NCBI GenBank assembly: GCA_029983495.1
Contig: JASBZJ010000045.1
Coordinates: 1-10,958 of the forward strand
Reading direction: 5' to 3'
DNA from: Porphyromonas sp.
GTDB taxonomy: Bacteria > Bacteroidota > Bacteroidia > Bacteroidales > Porphyromonadaceae
DNA: 10,958 nucleotides
Positions 6,504 to 10,958 of the stretch are shown piece by piece. The position numbers were made by a program, and so were the translations under genes. The stretch's first letter is position 1. Each line of letters opens with the position of its first letter. The notes under the pieces were generated by a model that was not told where the DNA came from, searched no databases, and saw only the letters and a program-made list of their open reading frames with translations.

Positions 6504-7331
6504 ATGAAAAACATTGCAAATAAGATATTATTTTCGCTGACTACGGTAGCTTCAACTCTAATTATTACTTCCTCATGCAAAAACATTGCTCAGGAAGATC
6601 GCCTTATTCCTATTGAGAATATTACTAAGGAGGGTACAAGAACTATTCTACTAGAGGATTTTACGGGTGTTATCTGCAAAAACTGTCCTGAAGCAGCCAT
6701 AGCTATTCACGACATAAAACAAATTTATGGCAATAAGGTAGTAGCTGTTGGGTTACACGGTGCTGAAAATTTCACCTCAAAGGATACTCCCCTTTTCTGT
6801 AACGATGCTGAAGCTTATTACAAAAAGTTCGCACCAGGGATGGCGTTACCTGCAGGAATGATTAATCGTAAAGTTCACAAAGGACAAACAACCACAGCAA
6901 TAGAAGGTTACGCAACTTGGGCTGGAATAATAAGTGAGGAACTAAAACTTCCGCAATTGCTACAAATAACCCTTCAAGGCAAGGCTGAAAGCGACGAAGC
7001 TGTTGCCTGCCAAGTTAAAGTTGAAAAGGTAGAAAAGGATGGTATTACACTGCCTGATGAAATGATGCTACAAGTATGGGTTATTGAAGATGGTATTATT
7101 TACAAGCAGGTTTGGGGAGAAAAAACTGTTCCCGATTACGAACACAACCACGTTTTGCGAGGTGCTGTAAATGGAACTTGGGGTGAACCCTTAGAATTAG
7201 GCAAACAATACAGTTATACTTATACTTTACCCAAAGTAAACGACATTGAGGAATGCTCGGTTGTAGCCTTTGTTTACAACAAAGCAACCAACGAAGTACT
7301 CGAAGCAGGCCAAGCCAAACTAACAAAGTAA
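6504..7331 (+). CDS. Omp28-type lipoprotein with thioredoxin-like CXXC site
   Basis: The 275-residue protein has a signal sequence ending in LIITSSC with Cys25 as the likely lipidated residue; the lipobox is relaxed (Thr at -3), which is tolerated in Bacteroidota. The residues after Cys25 (KNIAQED) are not a clear surface-export signal, so it may face the periplasm. A thioredoxin-like domain follows, with LLEDFTGVICKNCPEA (Cys58 and Cys61), a strand VVAVGLHG and a probable cis-proline Pro116 in ALPAG. The C-terminal part carries the YEHNHVLRGAVNG segment typical of Omp28-related proteins and is probably a beta-sandwich. Further cysteines lie at 99, 169 and 251. Omp28 proteins are known outer-membrane lipoproteins of Porphyromonas and relatives; their activity is unclear. 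The tight link to the DUF6029 gene suggests a joint role, possibly acting on its CSGGVC pair (inference). Confidence 0.84.
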   Translation: MKNIANKILFSLTTVASTLIITSSCKNIAQEDRLIPIENITKEGTRTILLEDFTGVICKNCPEAAIAIHDIKQIYGNKVVAVGLHGAENFTSKDTPLFCNDAEAYYKKFAPGMALPAGMINRKVHKGQTTTAIEGYATWAGIISEELKLPQLLQITLQGKAESDEAVACQVKVEKVEKDGITLPDEMMLQVWVIEDGIIYKQVWGEKTVPDYEHNHVLRGAVNGTWGEPLELGKQYSYTYTLPKVNDIEECSVVAFVYNKATNEVLEAGQAKLTK

Positions 7332-7365
7332 CGCACAAGGCCAAGCTTAAATTAAAACACATTAT

Positions 7366-7409
7366 ACGTGCTAGGAAAGATTTTAAACACTTACCTAGCA
7401 CGTTTTTTT
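7366..7409 (+). terminator. Intrinsic terminator after the DUF6029-Omp28 operon
   Basis: A perfect 10-bp stem, acgtgctagg (7366-7375) with cctagcacgt (7394-7403), is followed by seven T (7403-7409). It sits between two convergent operons. Read leftwards, the same hairpin is followed by ataatgtgtttt, only a poor T run, so it may stop priA transcripts less efficiently. Confidence 0.88.
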
Positions 7410-7418
7410 GTGTTCGTT

Positions 7419-9896
7419 TTAATAGGGATCTACATCAAAAAAAATTTCTACTCGACGAAAAGCAGGATATACCTGTTTTAAAGAATCGAGTACATTAAAA
7501 ATCGTATTGCGTACTAACTTACTCGAAGCATTTTGTTCGAGCCTAAGAGTAATATGCCGTATATGCTTTAGTTTAACTTTCGAAACATAAGGCTCAATAG
7601 GACCTTGCACATCGGCAAAACAGTTAGGGTGCTGTAAAAGAACACGTGTAAGCTCGTGCGATGTAAAGTTTACTACATCAATACGTTTATCCTTTAGGAT
7701 AATGCGAATTAACCTATGATATGGGGGAAACTTGAAAAGCTCACGTTCTGCAAGTAAATCATTTATTGTTTCATCAACATGATTTGCTTCGAAACGATGA
7801 AGCATTAAATGTTGCGGGTCATTTGCTTGGAAGAAGAACTTCGCATTTTTATACCTGCGTTGTAAGCGAATAAATAGAGTATACAGTTGTTCATCATTAC
7901 GAAAATCAGGAAATGCTGCTAGTAAATCGAACTGAGGAATAGCAACAAGCCCCACACTTGTAAGTGAAGCAATGCGCGAAAGTAAAGTAGTACCAATTAT
8001 AATATCACTATCATCGTTAATAATAGCATCCTTTAGTAATCTTCTATTCCCCTTATTTCGGGTTGTTTCAGCATCAATTCTTAACAGCTTGGCCATGGGG
8101 AAAATCGTTTGTAGTTCGGTTTCTATTCGCTCAGTACCAAAACCTATTTTTTTTAGCGTTCCTTCTACTACATCATTTCTACTCGAGCACATTGGACAAA
8201 GTATTGGAACACGCATAGTAAACCCACAATACGAACAAGTAAGCCTATCCTGAAACTGATGATAGGTTAACGAAACACTGCACTGAGGACACTTAATAGT
8301 TTCGCCACAATGGGTACAATATAAATAAGGGGCGAAGCCTTTTCGAGCAGCAATCAATAGCACCTTTTTATTTTCAGTAAGTGTTTTGCTTATAGCATCG
8401 CGTAAAGACTTCGATATAATGCAATCGCACTTAATACGGTGAATAGCTCTCTCGCGCTTAAGATTGAGAACCTCTACATCTGGCGACTGCGTTTTAGCAT
8501 ATGGGTTTGGTGTTTTAATAAGTGAATACTTACCTAATCGAACATTTAGTTCAGTTTCGAGAGAAGGTGTTACAGCGGTAAGAAGGATAGGAATACGTAG
8601 TTGCTTGGCGCGAAAAATTAAACTATCGCGAGCATGGAAACGAGGAGAAGGTTCCTGTTGCTTATAAAAAATATCTTGTTCCTCGGCAACAATGATTAAA
8701 CCAAGCCCACAAGCGGGTATAAACGTTGCTATCCTACTGCCAACAATAACAAGCGATTCGTTAGTTTCCAAAATGCGATGCCTTAACTCGATTCGTTGCT
8801 TCGGAGTTGTTTGTCCTGAAAGAAAAAATAAAGGTTCGTCCGTTAAACCTAATAAAGGACGAATAAAAGCTTCATCGCCTTCGATTGTGCTACTCTGTGG
8901 TAGCAATAAAAGAACCCGTTTACCTTGGCTGAGAACCTCTTTTATGTAAGGAGCTATAAAAGCGTACTGATCCTCGTCGTTGAATGCTTTATATAAGGTA
9001 GGCTGGTGTGACGATAATTTCGGTAAAGTATGAATATTGTATTGCGTGCCTATATAAGATTGCTCCGCAACTTCAATTTGGTAAGTAGATACAAAAAGAT
9101 CGGGAATTTTAGCTAATAGCCTTCGATATGCTACCCGTTTATTTGGATCCTTTTGCAGAAGCTTGTGTATCGGTATTTTTGCCAATAAATCAACTTCCTC
9201 ATCCTTTTGTGGGAGTAAAGCAAGGAATTCCCCAAAAAGCTTCAACAAAGTACGAGAACGCTGTAACAAAGCCTCAACATTTTGTAAAGCATCAAAGGTA
9301 GTATACTTCAAAGAAAGGGAAATATGTTCTACACCAATCCTTTGGACTACAATAGGTTCTGCTGATTTGGACTCGAAAATTCCAACATTCAAAAAGGTTA
9401 CAAAAAACTTTGCATAGCTACGTCCCAAAAGGCGAATAAATTCATCAAACGAAATTGCTGGTTTGGCATAAGCAATAAGTTTATCCCTGACCTTATATTC
9501 ACGCTTATCCACGAAAGTACTTCCCGAAAGTAAATCGTAGTTTATCGAAACCGATGTTGTGGTTTGTGGTAGGTAGTCGCTTGGTAAGGCTACCGAAAGT
9601 ACACTACCTAATGGAATCATATAGTAGAAGCTCAAAAACTCCCAAAAACTTAGTTCTTCAGTAGTGATACAAGGTTTGTCATCTAACACAAAAAGTAAAC
9701 TCTTTAGCTCGTACCCTTTGTTATTACTAAGGGTATTTGAGCTAAAGAGTTCCGTAATTATACCTACGTAAAGGCGGTGCACCCCCACTTCAACCAGAAC
9801 TCGTTTTCCAATGGCTACATTGTTTTGTAGCAATTCGGGTACGTCATAACTAAGTTCCTTACTTAACGCTAGTGGCAAAACCACTTTTGCTACCAT
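7419..9896 (-). CDS. priA: PriA homologue with degenerate helicase motifs
   Basis: The 825-residue protein aligns over the usual PriA length. The N-terminal DNA-binding region is intact (VVLPLAL...SYDVP, GKRVLVEVG, FWEFLSFYYM...VALPSDYLP, residues 1-110). The zinc module keeps eight cysteines (527, 530, 536, 539, 554, 557, 567, 570). GFGTER (585-590), DAETTRNKG, FPPYHRL and the terminal FDVDP are also kept. The ATPase motifs are not: the Walker A GSGKT position reads DEDQY (307-311), PEIALT reads PQSSTI (333-338), DEEH reads AEEQ (404-407), motif V KGxDF reads RIASL (641-645), and motif VI QVAGRAGR is replaced around IRLQRRYK (676-683). The frame is open throughout. PriA normally recognises stalled forks and reloads DnaB; this one probably binds forks without ATP-driven unwinding. 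The gene follows the flavoprotein gene by 54 bases on the same strand. Confidence 0.88.
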   Translation of the reverse strand: MVAKVVLPLALSKELSYDVPELLQNNVAIGKRVLVEVGVHRLYVGIITELFSSNTLSNNKGYELKSLLFVLDDKPCITTEELSFWEFLSFYYMIPLGSVLSVALPSDYLPQTTTSVSINYDLLSGSTFVDKREYKVRDKLIAYAKPAISFDEFIRLLGRSYAKFFVTFLNVGIFESKSAEPIVVQRIGVEHISLSLKYTTFDALQNVEALLQRSRTLLKLFGEFLALLPQKDEEVDLLAKIPIHKLLQKDPNKRVAYRRLLAKIPDLFVSTYQIEVAEQSYIGTQYNIHTLPKLSSHQPTLYKAFNDEDQYAFIAPYIKEVLSQGKRVLLLLPQSSTIEGDEAFIRPLLGLTDEPLFFLSGQTTPKQRIELRHRILETNESLVIVGSRIATFIPACGLGLIIVAEEQDIFYKQQEPSPRFHARDSLIFRAKQLRIPILLTAVTPSLETELNVRLGKYSLIKTPNPYAKTQSPDVEVLNLKRERAIHRIKCDCIISKSLRDAISKTLTENKKVLLIAARKGFAPYLYCTHCGETIKCPQCSVSLTYHQFQDRLTCSYCGFTMRVPILCPMCSSRNDVVEGTLKKIGFGTERIETELQTIFPMAKLLRIDAETTRNKGNRRLLKDAIINDDSDIIIGTTLLSRIASLTSVGLVAIPQFDLLAAFPDFRNDEQLYTLFIRLQRRYKNAKFFFQANDPQHLMLHRFEANHVDETINDLLAERELFKFPPYHRLIRIILKDKRIDVVNFTSHELTRVLLQHPNCFADVQGPIEPYVSKVKLKHIRHITLRLEQNASSKLVRNTIFNVLDSLKQVYPAFRRVEIFFDVDPY

Positions 9897-9928
9897 AACT
9901 TGAAGTAGTATAGAGGAATAACTAGCCT

Positions 9929-9951
9929 ATACATAAGGGGGGCTTATGTAT
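9929..9951 (-). other. Hairpin between the flavoprotein gene and priA
   Basis: A perfect 9-bp stem, atacataag (9929-9937) with cttatgtat (9943-9951), has a five-base loop that reads CCCCC on the minus-strand RNA. It overlaps the first base of the TAA stop of the flavoprotein gene (9953-9951) and lies about 30 bases before the priA start. There is no T run after it, so it is not a standard terminator. It may serve as an RNA-stability or processing element, or as an attenuator that lowers priA expression. Confidence 0.4.
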
Positions 9952-10958
9952 TAACCCTGATTTTTTGAAAGGTAATTATGCATTGCCGTAGCAGCTACCC
10001 TACCATCGCCCATAGCAAGTATAACAGTAGCACCACCTCGCACAATATCTCCTCCAGCGAATATTGTGGGCACATCGGTTTGGTTTTGCTCATTAACCTG
10101 AATGGTTCCTTTGCTCGATATTTTAAGCCCATCGAAATTATTTGGAATAAGAGGGTTTGGCGATACACCAATACTTACAACCACTACATCTACTGGAATT
10201 TCTTCAACTTCTCCCTTAATAGGAACAGGGCGTCTACGCCCTGAAGCATCGGGTTCACCTAATTCCATTTTCTGAAGAACCATTGATTTAACATGCCCAT
10301 CGGTATCAGCCTTATATTCAATCGGGTTATGAAGGTTGAGGAACTCTACACCTTCATCCATAGCGTGATGAATCTCTTCCAATCGAGCGGGCATTTCGTC
10401 TAAGCTTCGCCTGTAAACAATCATTGCACGCTTAGCCCCTAAACGTTTAGCTGTTCGTACCGAGTCCATAGCAGTATTACCCCCACCAATAACGGCAACG
10501 TTATCGCCAACCATTACAGGGGTTTCACTATCCATACCACGAGCATGCATAAGATTAACCCTAGTAAGATACTCATTACTGCTCATAACACCAATAAAGT
10601 TTTCACCAGGGATACTCATAAAGTTGGGTAAACCTGCGCCTGAGGCCACAAAAATACCAGCAAACCCCATCTCTTTTAAGTCTGATTGCGAAAGGGTAGC
10701 CCCAATAATGGTATTTGTTTCGAAAATAACGCCAAGTTCGCGAAGTTTATCAATTTCAGCTTCAACAACCTCATTCGGTAAACGATACTCGGGTATGCCA
10801 TATTTAAGCACACCACCCACATCATGTAGTGCCTCGAACACAGTAACTTCGTAACCAAGCTTTACCATATCGCCTGCGAACGATAACCCTGCCGGGCCAC
10901 TGCCCACCACTGCAACTTTTTTGCCGTTTGGTATAACGTACTTTGTATTGGTATTGCT
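9951..10958 (-). CDS. gltA: Glutamate synthase small chain / NfnB-type flavoprotein, 5'-truncated
   Basis: The frame runs off the right edge: 335 residues are visible, beginning SNTNTKYVIPNGKKVAVVG. The GTG at 10910 is an internal Val codon, not a start. Compared with a usual length of about 460, roughly the first 125 residues, which carry the iron-sulfur cluster region, are missing. Visible sites, numbered from the first residue seen, are the FAD-binding GSGPAG (19-24), a GGVLKYGIPEYRLP segment, the NADP(H)-binding GGGNTA (158-163) and the second FAD-contacting IFAGGD (299-304). The segment GLPNFMSIPGENFIGVMSSNEYLTRVNLM fits the family containing homotetrameric NADPH glutamate synthase (GltA) and the large subunit of NfnAB transhydrogenase. 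Which applies depends on the upstream partner outside the window. It probably shares a transcript with priA. Confidence 0.85.
   Translation of the reverse strand, partial: SNTNTKYVIPNGKKVAVVGSGPAGLSFAGDMVKLGYEVTVFEALHDVGGVLKYGIPEYRLPNEVVEAEIDKLRELGVIFETNTIIGATLSQSDLKEMGFAGIFVASGAGLPNFMSIPGENFIGVMSSNEYLTRVNLMHARGMDSETPVMVGDNVAVIGGGNTAMDSVRTAKRLGAKRAMIVYRRSLDEMPARLEEIHHAMDEGVEFLNLHNPIEYKADTDGHVKSMVLQKMELGEPDASGRRRPVPIKGEVEEIPVDVVVVSIGVSPNPLIPNNFDGLKISSKGTIQVNEQNQTDVPTIFAGGDIVRGGATVILAMGDGRVAATAMHNYLSKNQG

Noticed and set aside
7253..7498. Other open frames overlapping the main genes, such as 7253-7498, 5930-6262 and 1859-2257
   Set aside because: They are in alternative frames of well-supported genes, show no recognisable domain, and their composition mirrors the real frame.
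7419..9896. Frameshift or pseudogene as the explanation for the lost PriA motifs
   Set aside because: The reading frame is intact for 825 residues, conserved segments alternate with the changed motifs, and the zinc cysteines and termini are preserved.
10908..10910. GTG at 10910 as the start of the flavoprotein gene
   Set aside because: It lies inside the FAD-binding VAVVGSGPAG segment, and the same frame stays open to the window edge with family-like sequence.

Overview
The window looks like chromosomal DNA of a Bacteroidota bacterium, probably order Bacteroidales. The evidence is the gene content (a DUF349-repeat protein, a DUF6029 outer-membrane protein, an Omp28-type lipoprotein and a YafV-type omega-amidase), a low-GC composition, the lack of strong Shine-Dalgarno sequences, and a promoter matching the Bacteroidota TTG / TAnnTTTG pattern (TACATTTG at 3943-3950). 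I see no insertion sequence, phage gene, CRISPR array, tRNA or rRNA.

Layout. Positions 1-530 hold no convincing protein gene but are rich in potential RNA structure: a compact three-way junction with a possible pseudoknot (25-124); a probable small RNA on the minus strand (about 324 to 161) with its own promoter-like boxes and a strong intrinsic terminator; and a possible structured leader (455-510) before the first gene. A plus-strand operon follows: DUF349-repeat protein (531-2612), a conserved small protein of unknown function (2663-3004) and a nitrilase-superfamily omega-amidase (3026-3889). A good promoter then precedes a secreted TlpA-like thioredoxin (3986-4477), which ends in a clear terminator. 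Next is a two-gene envelope operon, a DUF6029 outer-membrane protein (4663-6489) and an Omp28-type CXXC lipoprotein (6504-7331), closed by a second clear terminator (7366-7409). From the right edge, two genes read leftwards: a 5'-truncated glutamate-synthase-small-chain/NfnB-type flavoprotein (from 10958 to 9951) and a PriA homologue (9896 to 7419). The two directions converge at 7366-7421.

How the genes may work together. TlpA, DUF6029 and Omp28 place three cell-envelope proteins in a row. Two have thioredoxin-like CXXC sites and the barrel-like protein has a C-terminal CSGGVC pair, which suggests a thiol-disulfide module at the outer membrane (inference). The most striking observation is the PriA homologue. 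It is full length and in frame, and keeps the N-terminal DNA-binding region, all eight zinc-binding cysteines and the C-terminal domain. Nevertheless the ATPase/helicase motifs I, Ia, II, V and VI have all lost key residues, so it is probably a structural replication-restart factor without helicase activity.
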